Assembly: GCA_035578905.1 (NCBI GenBank)
Contig: JAQJVL010000603.1
Location: forward strand, 248,001-312,000
Origin: Stictocephala bisonia
Lineage: Eukaryota > Arthropoda > Insecta > Hemiptera > Membracidae
DNA: 64,000 nt
Direction: 5' to 3'
The notes beneath the pieces are model-generated. The model saw only the letters and a program-made list of their open reading frames with translations, did no database searches and was not told the DNA's origin. The position numbers were made by a program, and so were the translations under genes. Below are positions 10,558 through 22,940 of the stretch, in pieces; positions within the stretch are counted from its first letter, which is position 1, and every line of letters starts with the position of its first letter.

Positions 10558-11884
10558 AATAAATTTATGAATTTCTTAATAATTTTCTATAACCTTCATT
10601 AAACATACAGTTTTATATTTTGTCCAGTCTTTTTCTTTATAAATACAGTATTATATTAGGACTATTTCAATATTTATTTTGTCAAATAAATAATTAATTT
10701 TAAGTTATTTTATTATTCCATAATTTTATATATTGATAGAATATTTTTAGATTACATTTACAATGTAAACAGTCATTATTTCAAATGAAAACAATTTTTT
10801 GAAAAAATCAACTAGGCTTACTGAATGTGAGATATTTAGTAATTGATGTACAACAGTCGATTTAATCACCTAATGAATAATTAAAATGCACTAAACAAAG
10901 ATTGTTCCAGATGGGCCAGAGAACTTGAAAATGTATACCTAAATTAGCAGAAATTATCACCAGCATTGCCGATAAGATGGTTGCCTTATTCATGTGTGCG
11001 TATTTACAAATCAACGTTTAACTTTATTTAATTATAAATATTACTTAATTTGGTATATGTCACAGAGGTTTATATTATGATAGTATCAACTCAGTATTAA
11101 TATTATTCTAAAGGGATGCTAACAAACATAAAACAAGAACCCAGATAAAAGTCAACAGAATGAAGTAAAGGAAACAAACAATTATCGTGGCGGAGCAGCA
11201 TTGCTTGTGAGACCTGAAGAGGGGAAGGACAGACTGACTGGAGAATGTGGGAGTGGGTTTAGATGAGTGAAGTGAGAGAGAGAGAGACAGAAGAGTAAGC
11301 GAGAAAGAAAGGAAATAGGGCTATGCGCAGCGCAGTGTGGGGCCTCAAATCAGTTTTCGGGCCTCACCACAACTCTTCCATATGGATGAAGTATCTCTTC
11401 ATATAGTAAAATGCAATGGTTGTAATATAATTATAACTCATGTTAGTTTGGACAGAAAGAAATTAAAAACTGTTGTAACTAAAAAAATTATTTACAATAC
11501 ATGAATATTGATAGATTATAAATTTAAAAGTTTGAGAAACCCTATTTATTCACAATACAGATATTACTTGACAAAAATAAAGCATGAATAGTTCTTATGA
11601 TATGTCTTTTTGATGACATCTTTCACAAACATTTCTTAGAAACTTCTGACTAATGCAGTTATGAAATTTGTCACAAGTTTTTCTACATATTTATTAGCTT
11701 CAAATTCGCAAAATTCACATGATGAACAGATTTCCTATTTGTAGCCGTATTAATAGCTTGTCCTGTTCTTCCACTGCTAAAAATATATTCTCTTGAAATC
11801 ACATTCCGTTTCATTCAACAATATACGTAAAATTATTATTTTTTTTCTTAGCCTATTTACGCCTGTTAAATTTTTAACTTAATC
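10558..11884. other. AT-rich spacer with a purine-rich patch
   Basis: No gene is seen. Bases 11170-11370 are much less AT-rich and purine-rich, including a (GA)n run near 11270-11290. Confidence 0.5.
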
Positions 11885-12013
11885 TACAAACATTGTTATG
11901 GGACAACGATCCAAATCCATCAAGCAAATTCATAGTGGACATCCCAGGATATGAACCCATGACCATCTGCATATGGAGCTGAGTACTAACCACTAAGCTA
12001 GCAAGAGGCCTTA
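11885..12013 (-). mobile_element. tRNA-derived SINE, second copy
   Basis: On the minus strand it reads AAGGCCTCTTGCTAGCTTAG, then TGGTTAGTA (A box) and GGGTTCATATCC (B box), then a body GAATTTGCTTGATGGATTTG. It aligns along its length with 8344-8470, with scattered substitutions. Confidence 0.7.
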
Positions 12014-14566
12014 AATATCTTATGGTGTTAACGCTCACCATCAGACATTTTACTAACAATTTCAAAACTACAAATATATACAATCACTTAGAGCAATAAC
12101 TATTTATATTGTAGAACTATACATTCACAAAACTAAATAAAAATTAATTGGTATCAAGCACACGAAATTGGTTTCACATGGAGTGATAAATTACCCCAAG
12201 TTTCTTCAAATGGCCATAAACCAACAAACAGGAGGTCAAACTCACTGAAACTGTACTGACGACTCCTGAGCTAGTCAGATAGATGGTACTGGTGTGCTCA
12301 AGGAGGTACCAATCCAGATACCCACTCTTACATTTACAGTGGTATTGACCCACCCTAACGCGTACAAAACAAAATGCCTGGTGTAAAAAGTTACTCTGAG
12401 TGACCACTGTGTTAACACATAACCTGCGGCTGGGTCAGTACTCATCCAAGGTGATCGGCACGTGCACCCGGCTGGGTCATTATAGTCACATATTATGCAC
12501 TGTTCTTTTGTTGGCCAGTGTGAAGTTAACATCAGGAGAGAGATGTTAGCATGGTTGGATAAATGTAAACAACATTTCATTCCGGTAGTATCAGCGTGAT
12601 GTTTTTATTTTTGTATATGTATTATATTACGTGTATATGTAGCTTTCACATATATAAAAAGCTGGACCTGAGGGCTGGACTCTCTCACGAAGGGTTCTTT
12701 TTGAAGAGAATATGAGTTCTAGTGGGGCTGAAGACAGTGAGTTTACAGTTCGAAGACGTAACGGGAGATTTAGATTTGTCTATTACAGCTTCTGTATGGA
12801 CTGGTTGGAATGATCCGGTGGGTTGAAGGGGATTAAATAATGTAAATTAAAAAATATGAACTAAAGAGATTGTATGAATTGCACATAAATCAATTTTACT
12901 TCTCGAAATGTTTAAATACATAAGCATGCGGCCATGATGCTGAACTAGGCAAGGCAGCTCCGCACCATACTTAACGCGATACCATGTGCCGCGGCAGCGA
13001 ATGTGTTAAAAAATATTATCTGATAAAGATGAAAATGTCCACAATCTTAAACTTAAAAGTCTCATTATTAAGACCATTGCAAAATATTTACCTTTTGCAA
13101 GATGCAGATGCAGTTCTGAAAATGAAGGGAAGGTTATCTTGAAGAAATAACAAAGGAATAAAATAAAAGAATAGAGGGACAGCAAAATGTATTCGCAGGG
13201 AAAGACAAATAAAACCTTCAATGAGGAATTACCATAAACCTAGTTAATAGATATTAAGTCATTTTAGCATTGAATGATGAAATAAGGTTAATCGGTACTA
13301 TTTTTTAGTGTTCTATTTTGTATTCAGTTGGTCACACTTTGTTTATTTCAGGTGTTCCTATTGCAACTAGCCTCTCTTGCCAAAGTTATTTCAGATTATT
13401 GAATACCGGTATGCAATGTGTATAGTAAAGAAAAATTATGAATTTATAGTTTTAATTTCGTTTTTATCTTTTGTTATTTCTAACACCTGCAACTGAAATT
13501 TCAAGGCATGTACCTGTTTGTTTACATTTGAACACGAATTTTGTTTAAGTTTTGTTGTGAATAGCTATAATGACCATAACCAGTGATGTCCGTAGAGGTG
13601 GGAGTCACTTTTAACTTGCATTCACGGGTGTCTTGTCTCAGTACAATATCTATTAGGTACAACACAACCTCCAATTTCCCTCCCATTTAACCCTCACCCT
13701 CGCATCACCCAACAATCACTTGAACAAAGCGGAAATTGAAAAAATATTATTTTTCATTTTTAGCTTGGAATCATACATAGAATCTAAAAATGTATGGCCA
13801 GCCCAACCTTTTTGTATCACGCTGTATAACCATAATTTCTAAAACTAGATAAAATTTAGAATCTTATGGATATCTTCAACATCTATTTGCACTACGGTAT
13901 AAATGTGTTCAAATGGCAGTGCCCCTCTTTTTTGTTTTTATAAAACAACTTTTCATTATTTTATAAAAATAAAAAATAAATTCATCATAACATGCCAAAT
14001 TTTGTTTAGTAAACTATTCTTTTGAAATTTATGAATAAATTACATTTAATAATACACTATGAATATATTTTTTATAGACTTTGAAAATACGCTTGCATGT
14101 ATGAAAATGGCCTGCCAGGGTTAGGGTTAACCTAGATTTAAAGTTTTAGATTTAAAAAGACTACTGAAAGTTTATATACCAACTACTGCTATCAAAGACT
14201 TGACTTCGAGAACGCATGTCTATTTAGATTTCCCAAGTTACAAACTTGGATGGCTCATTATTTGTTTTCAGTAAATAGCATTTTTGTACATTAACATTAG
14301 TAGGTAACATATAATAAACAATTATTAAACGCAACAGGCAAATATTCAATATTGTTTTTGTTTTACAGCTGTATTTTGATGTAAAATAAAAAAGACGGTT
14401 TTAAATTCAGAATAAAATTACGCAATCTTTACACCAGTATAAGCATAATCAGCTGCTATATGTTTTAATAGAAACACTTCAGTTATTGGATATTTAAGTT
14501 GCCATGTTATTCTTTGCATGTTTGATATTAATCCTACTATATTAGTCCTTCAGCTTTAAAATTAAT
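12014..14566. other. Noncoding spacer
   Basis: No gene is supported. Bases 12340-12365 carry a TACAGTGGTATTGACCCACC motif that also occurs in the minisatellite at 23510-23705. A TATATAAAAAG box at about 12651 precedes a 33-codon frame (12712-12813) of unknown meaning. Bases 13590-13830 are less AT-rich and end in a CTGTATAA, perhaps an eroded transposon end. Confidence 0.45.
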
Positions 14567-14570
14567 TTAA

Positions 14571-14660
14571 CCCTTTTAGTGCCGGCGTCCGTATAGTACG
14601 GACGTCGGTAGTTGTAGGAAAAATGCCGACGTCCGTATAGTGCGGACGCTCGGTTTTTTC
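14571..14660. promoter_or_regulatory. piggyBac left end: 16-bp TIR plus two subterminal hairpins
   Basis: After the TIR come two similar imperfect palindromes, GCGTCCGTATAGTACGGACG (14585-14604) and GACGTCCGTATAGTGCGGACG-like (about 14628-14648). Each has a GTCCGTA arm, a short loop and its inverse. Paired subterminal repeats commonly serve as transposase binding sites in this superfamily; that role here is inferred. Confidence 0.7.
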
Positions 14661-14931
14661 AAACTTACAGGCTGCATGATTAACCAAAATGCCTTAAATT
14701 TGGACAGTGTTTAGTACGATAGTGTCGCACTCCAACGATGTATTTGTTCGTATGTTTTGGTTTCATATTTCGGTGTTCCATGAACTTGAAAAACTAACCT
14801 CACAAGTGATTCAGTTCAGTATCAGTGTAGACGGTCTGTGTTTGTTTACGTATTGAATGGGTTTTAGTTTAGGTTATAATAGTGTTATTTATTTATTTCT
14901 ATTGTTTATATTATATCTTTAGTGAATAAAT

Positions 14932-16884
14932 ATGAGTAAAAGGATTCGTTGTAAGTCTCCAGTTAGTGAGAACACGCTAATAAACGATCTTGCAGCTAGT
15001 GGAGTAAGAGTTGATGACGGCGAACTTAGTGATAGTTTTGTTGAAAATATAGTATCTGAAGAGGACTTATCTGATGAAAATAGTAGTTTTGACGAACTAT
15101 TTGGTGGGGATGATACAGACAATGATCCATCATATGAACCCTCACAAAGTGACAGTGATATGGAAGACAATAGGTCTAGGCCTACTCTTATAAGTGACAG
15201 TGTTTTACAACCACAACCATCCACATCAGCGGCAGTTCAAGACCCATCTAATGTTCAACAGAGACAAAGGCCTAGAGGAAGACCTAAACAAGGTATGTCA
15301 AACACATCTCGCACTCAGAATATACAGTCTGTTAATCCACCATATCCTGTAATTGATGATGATTGGGAAGAAGTGAACCTTGAAAGTGATTGTGGCAAAA
15401 GCACACAATTTCCTTTTTTTGAAAACCCTGGGCCCAAACATTGCCCACCAGGAGATGAAAAACCAATAGATTATTTTAATTTGTTTTTTACTGTCAATTT
15501 ACTTACAATGTTTACCAATCAAACAAATCTGTATGCAACCCAATATCTACAATCTAACACTAATCTATCACCCGGTTCAAGAGCTAGGCAATGGAAACCT
15601 GTTACCGTCAATGAAATGAAAGCCTTTTTAGCTGTTCTATTGAATATGGGGTTGAATGTAAAACCAGCTTTGCATCTTTACTGGTCTACTACAAACTCTC
15701 AAACCGTCCAGTGGTTCAGAAACATGTTCAGTCGAAACCGCTTTCAAGCAATACTCAATTTTTTTCACATTGCTGATAATACGACATTGCAAAAACCTGG
15801 TCATCCTGATTATGATCCTTGTGGTAAATTTTTACCTATAGTTGAGCATGCCAATAGAATATTTCGTACCTACTATGTACCACATAGGGAAATATCAATC
15901 GATGAGAGTTTGATAGCAACCCGTAGTCACTCTCAAATACTGCAATACTTGCCTAACAAGCACCACAGTCGATGGGGCATTAAATTATGGATGATTTGTG
16001 ACAGTGTGTCAAGTTATTGTTTAGGGTTTGTCTGTTACAAAGGGAAACAAGATAGAGTGACTGGTGTTGATGACCCTGGTTTATCTTATAACGTTGTAAA
16101 AAAGATGCTTGATATTGGAAACTATTTTGATAAAGGATACCACCTTTTTGTAGATAATTTTTTTTTAACAATACCAATTGCCAAATATTTGTTTAGCAGA
16201 CAAACACATATCACAGGAACTGTTCGACGTAATAGAAGGGGAATTCCAGATCAGATGAAGCAAAAATTCCAAGTAGGCCAACAACTTTATATGAGAAGTG
16301 GTGCATTGCTTATGCTCGGATTTAGAGAAAAGAAAACACAAACAAATCCTGTATTATTACTGTCCACAAAAAGTGAAGCAAAGTCTATTGAGAAAATTAA
16401 AATAAGAAACCATGTTGAAGTGAAAAAGGACAAACCAGAGATGATTGACACTTACAACAAATACATGGGAGGAGTAGACATGAGCGATCAAATGCTGTAT
16501 TGTTATCTAGATGAGAGACGTACCCTCAAGTATTGGAAAAAGGCAACATTGAACATTATATCTCGAATGGTACTAAACAGCTACATTTTGTATAAAAATA
16601 ATACTGCAGGTAAAGAGCTTACACGTGTGGAGTACATGATCTCAGTTATTGAACATGTGGGTAAAGAATGGATTGCAGCTAAAAATGCACCGGTTGACAT
16701 CATGGGTGGAGGAGACAATGCTGCTTATGGAATAGAACATTTACCTGGAAGAATGGAAAGAAACTGCAGTGTTTGCAGCAAGCAGAGTACATCTTCAGGA
16801 GGGAAAAGGAAAAAAGCAAGGTTCTCCTGCAAAAGATGTGGAAGAGGAGTCCACCCAACTTGCTTCGGTGAACACAAATGTTAA
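14932..16884 (+). CDS. piggyBac transposase (DDE_Tnp_1_7 family), intact
   Basis: The protein has 650 residues and the ATG follows an AATAAAT leader. The family cuts and pastes DNA at TTAA in the nucleus without leaving footprints. The first ~80 residues are acidic and probably disordered, and a basic RPRGRPKQG patch lies near 110-120. The catalytic domain runs from about 175 to 550. Its acidic triad is visible as D324 (in SIDESL), D408 (in FVDNFF) and D516 (in GGVDMSDQ), with D519 as the usual fourth acidic residue. Spacings are close to those of the Trichoplusia piggyBac. The C-terminus (about 610-650) is a cysteine-rich zinc-binding domain (CSVC, CKRCGRGVHPTC, then EHKC) that in the family binds the ends. 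No stop or frameshift is seen. Length is slightly above the usual ~600 aa because of the long acidic N-terminus. Confidence 0.95.
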   Translation: MSKRIRCKSPVSENTLINDLAASGVRVDDGELSDSFVENIVSEEDLSDENSSFDELFGGDDTDNDPSYEPSQSDSDMEDNRSRPTLISDSVLQPQPSTSAAVQDPSNVQQRQRPRGRPKQGMSNTSRTQNIQSVNPPYPVIDDDWEEVNLESDCGKSTQFPFFENPGPKHCPPGDEKPIDYFNLFFTVNLLTMFTNQTNLYATQYLQSNTNLSPGSRARQWKPVTVNEMKAFLAVLLNMGLNVKPALHLYWSTTNSQTVQWFRNMFSRNRFQAILNFFHIADNTTLQKPGHPDYDPCGKFLPIVEHANRIFRTYYVPHREISIDESLIATRSHSQILQYLPNKHHSRWGIKLWMICDSVSSYCLGFVCYKGKQDRVTGVDDPGLSYNVVKKMLDIGNYFDKGYHLFVDNFFLTIPIAKYLFSRQTHITGTVRRNRRGIPDQMKQKFQVGQQLYMRSGALLMLGFREKKTQTNPVLLLSTKSEAKSIEKIKIRNHVEVKKDKPEMIDTYNKYMGGVDMSDQMLYCYLDERRTLKYWKKATLNIISRMVLNSYILYKNNTAGKELTRVEYMISVIEHVGKEWIAAKNAPVDIMGGGDNAAYGIEHLPGRMERNCSVCSKQSTSSGGKRKKARFSCKRCGRGVHPTCFGEHKC

Positions 16885-17460
16885 TATTTTTTTATGGTGC
16901 TCATATCAATAATGTATATAATATGGTATTTTTGTTGTTGTAAATATGAAGAATAGTCATGAACTAGTTGTTTTATTTGATTTACAAGTAGTGTGTTAGA
17001 TATTTTTTGTGTAGAAATGAATATAAACCCAAAACTGATGAAACATGTAAAAAATGGACAAATTTGGCACGGTGTCAAAAATTAGAAAATTAGCTGCATT
17101 TTCACTTCTAAGCAAGGTAGGTTCACAAAAATCTGTCTCTTTACTCATAAATAGATGTAGATTATGATACTATTCTCAAAATAGGCTCTAGATTTTTTTT
17201 GGGTAGCATTTATGGTGTGCAAACTTACAAAAAATAAATAAAAAAAAATGTTTGTTGATAATATTAATTTTTTGCAAATATGATAATTTCATTAATATTA
17301 TTTTTGTGTTTACAGCATGAACACACAATTATTTTAAATTGAAATAGTGAAAAAAGTAACTAGATATCTTGAAAAATAACAAAGTTAGAACGTTTGAAGT
17401 AAAACCTTGCATTTTGGCTAAAAACACCCTGGCATTTTTCGCATATACCAGTGTAAAATG

Positions 17461-17476
17461 GCCGGCACTAAAAGGG
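17461..17476. repeat. piggyBac right terminal inverted repeat
   Basis: GCCGGCACTAAAAGGG followed by TTAA is the exact inverse of the left TIR. A GTAAAATGG lies immediately inside it; the non-autonomous element at 1990-3029 has a similar GTAAAATGC in the same place. Confidence 0.93.
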
Positions 17477-17480
17477 TTAA

Positions 17481-18010
17481 TCAATTGATTAAAATTAATT
17501 AATCAAGATTTTTATCATCTTCCTTGCTCGAGAAATTTTCTGAGTACCCATTCGCTTATGGAATCAATAAAGAGGTAATAATTATTTTTTCAAAACATCT
17601 GTTTCGGTAGGCCAATGATTTAATGAAAAAACCCCTCTTTAATGTCCAGCTATCACTCACTGACTGTACACACAGTTTGAGAATATCAATCCTTTGAATA
17701 AGTATCATATTAAGAAACATAAGTATTTAGTAAGTTTTATTTTGTTAACAAATATAACAACAAATTTGTACAACTTATCAATAATAACCTGTATAAGTAT
17801 TTGAAATTAACAAAAAAACTATAAACACTGCACAAAATTTAGCATTTTATAGATTGTTTTAATATGGACAGAAAAATGATCATCTCTTTTACTATTAGAC
17901 CTAGATTTCTTCAACTACCGGTATGATCTATTACAATTATTGCATGTCTATATCTATACATAACCTCTACAACTGGCATTTATTACAATTATAAATCAGA
18001 ACATTACATC
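17481..18010. other. AT-rich spacer
   Basis: No gene or repeat is recognised between the piggyBac element and the 32-bp minisatellite. Confidence 0.5.
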
Positions 18011-18462
18011 AAATATTGTTTTGTACTGACAAGGACCAAGCAAAATATTGTTTTGTACTGACAAGGACCAAGCAAAATATTGTTTTGTACTGACAAGGAC
18101 CAAGCAAAATATTGTTTTGTACTGACAAGGACCAAGCAAAATATTGTTTTGTACTGACAAGGACCAAGCAAAATATTGTTTTTTACTGACAAGGACCAAG
18201 CAAAATATTGTTCAGTACTGACAAGGACCAAGCAAAATATTGTTCAGTACTGACAAGGACCAAGCAAAATATTGTTCTGTACTGACAAGGACCAAGCAAA
18301 ATATTGTTCTGTACTGACAAGGACCAAGCAAAATATTGTTTTGTACTGACAAGGACCAAGCAAAATATTGTTTTGTACTGACAAGGACCAAGCAAAATAT
18401 TGTTTTGTACTGACAAGGACCAAGCAAAATATTGTTTTGTACTGACAAGGACCAAGCAAAAT
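18011..18462. repeat. 32-bp minisatellite, about 14 copies
   Basis: The unit contains AAATATTGTTTTGTACTGAC followed by AAGGACCAAGC. The period is exactly 32 bp and copies differ at only one or two positions (TTTTGTA, TTCAGTA, TTCTGTA). Frames open on the minus strand here are by-products of the repeat. Confidence 0.95.
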
Positions 18463-21400
18463 CAGTTCATGACATTATTCACTACATATTCAAATGACCA
18501 TAATCATTTTTTATATTGAGTATACTACTGGGTAGGTTTCATGATTTTATTCACTTCTGACTCTAGGACTCCACCCCACTGGCTTTTAAAGTATCGATGG
18601 AGGTTTTTTAATTGTTTAAACTGATTATTAGCTGTTAATAGACACAAATGAAATGAAAACTTTTGAAATAGGCTAAGTAGTAATACTGAGTGTTTATAGT
18701 AATAAACAGGTGCAACGCAAGTGCAGGGAGTGAGTTACTGTAAGTGAATTTACATGTTATGGTTGTACTACATATATTTTACCTACTAATTTTATTTCTA
18801 GTCAAGTCACAGACTGAGGCTGAAGGCCGAGGTCTTGTGAGCACAGCGATAAATCTTACAACCAACCATCACTTCAGTGGCTGAATGTCAAGGTTACACA
18901 GGAAAACCGAGTGACAGGATTGACATACAAAATATGCTGAGGTGCCCTCTAGTTTAATTTAAATATTACTAAATATCACACGATTTAAAGATCATCATGA
19001 ATATACTCAACATAAATAAGTAACAGACAACTAAAATATTGATGAAATTTGGAATTTTCCAAACAAAATCATAAAGTAGAGTTAGAAACGGAGGGTGTTC
19101 GCCCAAGAGCCTTCAAATAGTGTTTGATTTCCTTTATTTTCAACTTAATTTTTTTAATTATTCTATAATTTTTTTTAATTAAAAAAATGTAATATTTCTG
19201 GGTACCTAATTTAACTCTGTTTAGCTATCCATGCCTACCAATGTCAGGTTAACCAAACCAGAATAATTTAATAAGAAATTTTAAATTCAACATAGATAGT
19301 ACCAGAAATTGGCTTATAAATTGATGAATATAGAATATAAATAGTAAAGCAAAAATATAGAATATGAATGGATTGAGGCAAACATGTTAGGCTAAATTAA
19401 TTCCATAAATTTCAATTCTAATAATTACAATATAGTATAACTTTTATTGGGATTGCTTTTATGTGATATGATGTCAACTAGGTTAACTGATAGCTAATTA
19501 TATGATAAATGTTAGACATTAACTTGTGTCAATCAATCATAAAATACACTGGTTTCTTCGTACTACTAAATGCCAGTTGTAAAGTTAATTGTAGTAGTAA
19601 CTAACAGTAACCAAAGATGTCAGAGTTAAACTTTAGTTTCCTCTACTTGAACACGTTTTACATACTTAACAAATCTAAATACAGAAAAATACAATCACTA
19701 TCAATATAAATAATGTAAACATATAATGACCTTATTAAATTATTTCAAAAAGTCAGAACACAAAATTATTTGGTAAAAAAATAGCAAAATACATGATGAA
19801 CATTTAAGAAATATTATTAATTTGTACAACTTATTAAAATCTTGTCATTATTTTTATTAGAATATTAGTTCATTAACATCATTTCAACAGAGTATTCTTA
19901 TTTATTATACACAATTTACAAGTAATAAAGAGATTTAATTTCAATGATTAAACTCTGACCTGAAGATAGATTTATTTCAAAAATATAAAATAGCCTGCTA
20001 TCACTAAAACTCAACTGCTGTTATTCATTAATTCAGATTGAAAAACTTAACAAGTTATTAATAATTTTTCTATATGTATAAAATTTAATGTTCTGGTCAG
20101 TTATACTGATATGATAAAATCGTTAACTCGTGGCTCCTTGAATATTAGTCAACATAAATAAAAAAGCTCTGTATTGAATTGGAAATAATAGCTTTAATTT
20201 TTACACAGCTATTGTACGTCAATCTGAAAATAATGAATACATTCAAAATATCAATAAACATAAAAACTTATAACATTTAAAACAAATTTGAAATTCTTAT
20301 TAAATTAAATATGTTGTACACCTACTTAATAAAAAGTTAAGGCAACAAAGGAACCAACGACAGAATATATAACAATAACAAATTTGGTATGAGATATATT
20401 CCTTTTTTTACTAGCAACACAAATAGATTTGAGTTTTGTTCTATATTTATTGCACACAATAATATAAATTTGTGTTATATTTATAATAGTTACATCTCTG
20501 CTAAATACAACAACTAATTACAAACGTAATATTACAACAATATTGACACAACCCCATACAATAATATATACATCAGTTAGCTACATTAAGATCACAGCCA
20601 AAAAGCAGCATGTTCAATTTACAATTCTATTAAAAAATTAAAAGGTTTCACTTATGTTTAATAATAAAATAAAGTCAAACAAATCCTGCAATTCTTGTTG
20701 TTTGTTTGCATCAAATACAATAAAAGTTGACTTAATGGAAATATATAGTATCTGCTAGTAATTAGTAATAATGTAAAGTGTCACTGAATGATAAAATTAA
20801 CCTCACAAGTATTTCAACGCTTTATACTTTAACATTTCTTTTATAATAATATTATGATACCCATTTGAACTTATTGAAAGCAATAAACTAAGTACTCAGT
20901 TTTATAACAACAACAAAACTTGCTTAGCTCCTTCGAAAAACTGTTTGATGTTATAAGTGAAAAATTAGAAGGTATTTTGAGCTGATTTGCTTTAAGTTAA
21001 TACTGAGTTCTGTCAGTTAACACACATAGAATGAATTATCAATATTTTAAAACAAAAATATACTAATAAATTAAAATGGAGACTAGCTTGAATGAATCTA
21101 TAAGCCCAATTTATATTTGGCTATTTAATTTTCATGATATGTGTTTAAAGAAACCAATCTAATCTAGCTCCATCTTGAGTATCATGTCCTGTTAATGTCT
21201 AAAAATTCATGCAAAGTTGACTAATTTTCATTCCAGAATCTACAAATTCAATTTTGTTTGAACTAACCAAGAAAAATAAACATAAAAGCCTCTTTAGCTA
21301 ACCATTTCTCATGGGCCAAACTTGACTTAGTATTATTGCAACAGATATTTCATTTAAGTTACAAATATTTTACTAAATTAACAATTTCTGTCTGTAAATT

Positions 21401-21988
21401 ACATCAACCATATAAAACTAAGAAAATTATATCTATTTCTCAAACAAAGTGAAAAGATACTTTAATTTACTCAGTTTATTAACAAAATAGTTTTTAACTT
21501 TTCTTTGAAGAATAAAAACATTTTAATTGGTTACAGAATTCATTTTCTTGGCAAAGTAAAATACTTTAAAAACTAAAAAATGTGCTTGTTAAATAGCTGC
21601 CCATATTATACAAAATATAAACAATAAATGAGTTTCACGTTTCTCCGTAACTCATAAGTAAATCAAAACTATTTCATAACATACAATTATTTGAATCACA
21701 GACAACAATTAATTTAAATGCAACAAAATGCATTAAGTCATGTGAAAAATAAAATATACAACTCCTTACAAGAAACCAAACTCTCTAAAAATTTAAACAT
21801 CCATTTACGTAGGACATAACCATAGTTATAATTAACTCTTTTACAAACTATATAGAAAATAATAATTCAAATCTCAACAAGCAGAAATATAAGTCATGAG
21901 GACTTCAAATATCTGAACAGAAGATAAATTTAATAATGTCTTTAATGTTGAACAAAATTAGCAAAGAGAAGTTTCCTACTACTCATCG
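18463..21988 (-). other. AT-rich region downstream of fng, probably including its 3' UTR
   Basis: No open reading frame or recognisable element is found. The fng stop codon is at 21989-21991, so the 3' UTR must run leftwards from there. TTTATT (AATAAA on the minus strand) occurs at several places, for example near 21475 and 20435, but with such high AT content I cannot choose a polyadenylation site. Confidence 0.5.
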
Positions 21989-22043
21989 TCATCTGGGGCA
22001 AAATGTGAAGTACGGGAAAAGAAAGCAGTGGAGAGACAAAAAC
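21989..22043 (-). CDS. fng: fringe, last coding exon
   Basis: A GTTTCAG acceptor precedes the exon. Its first base completes the Arg codon split from the previous exon. The 17 residues that follow include SLHC and LFPYFTFCPR and end at TGA (21989-21991), matching the conserved C-terminus of Fringe proteins. The Cys residues here form family-conserved disulphides. Confidence 0.92.
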
Positions 22044-22594
22044 CTGAAACAAACATATAGAATCCATTAGTATTTTCTATAATTGTATCTTATATAATGT
22101 ACGTTGATCTAATAAAGTATTTGTCAATATTTTCTTTAACTCTCTCACCGGCTGTTAGCTTATTTCCGCCGACTTTGCATCGGTTGACTAAATTGAATGC
22201 CAAAGTGAACTATTTCACTTAATCACGATGTATTATACATCCATAGAATCGTGGATAGTCGATGAATCGAATGGTGCATTTAGCTTGTTGCTATGACGAC
22301 AGGAAGAAGATAAAACGGAATTGAGACACAAAGCAGCATAGTTTACAGTCTATGCGCATTGGTCTTAAATACTGAAGTAATAGTTATATTTCATTAGTTG
22401 TAATATAAATATTCAGCACAACTGAACGTCACACAGCACAAATATTACAATATAAGCACAAAATGCACAAATATATTATAATACAAGTACAAAATGTACA
22501 AATATTATGATACCACCCCTTTTTGTATTTTATCCAAACTAATTTTTGAAATATATGTTGCTACATAAAATGAATACATAAACATATATCTAGT
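22044..22594 (-). other. fng intron, 3' end, no other feature
   Basis: This is AT-rich intron sequence. Bases 22140-22340 are somewhat less AT-rich and repeat-free. Confidence 0.5.
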
Positions 22595-22940
22595 TTTATT
22601 AGCCCAATAGGTAGCATGTTTGAGTGTGAACAAAATGGTACCAACCATAAGTAAGGTTATATTTTAATAGCCCAATAGGTAGCATGTTTGATTGTGAACA
22701 AAATGGTACCAACCATAAGTAAGGTTATATTTTATTAGCCCAATAGGTAGCATGTTTGAGTGTGAACAAAATGGTACCAACCATAAGTAAGGTTATATTT
22801 TATTAGCCCAATAGGTAGCATGTTTGATTGTGAACAAAATGGTACCAACCATAAGTAAGGTTATATTTTATTAGCCCAATAGGTAGCATGTTTGAGTGTG
22901 AACAAAATGGTACCAACCATAAGTAAGGTTATATTTTAAT
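22595..22940. repeat. 68-bp tandem repeat, five copies in alternating variants
   Basis: Copies start at 22601, 22669, 22737, 22805 and 22873 (AGCCCAATAGGTAGCATG...). Copies 1, 3 and 5 read TTTGAGTGTG and copies 2 and 4 read TTTGATTGTG, so the array behaves like a 136-bp dimer. Confidence 0.93.

Larger units (their letters stand above)
14571..17476 (+). mobile_element. Complete piggyBac element with intact transposase
   Basis: The ends are CCCTTTTAGTGCCGGC (14571-14586) and its exact inverse GCCGGCACTAAAAGGG (17461-17476). TTAA flanks both ends (14567-14570 and 17477-17480), which defines a piggyBac insertion. The 2906-bp element contains a single uninterrupted 650-codon transposase, a 5' leader of about 345 bp and a 3' region of about 590 bp. 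Nothing in the sequence rules out autonomy: terminal repeats, target sites and catalytic residues are all present. It lies about 4.5 kb past the fng stop codon, in the same region as older, broken elements, so it appears to be one of the youngest insertions here. Confidence 0.95.

Noticed and set aside
12651..12813. TATATAAAAAG box followed by a 33-codon frame starting at 12712
   Set aside because: TATA-like strings are common in AT-rich DNA, and the short frame matches nothing I recognise.
18011..18462. Several overlapping minus-strand frames of 67-90 codons
   Set aside because: They only translate the 32-bp minisatellite in successive frames.
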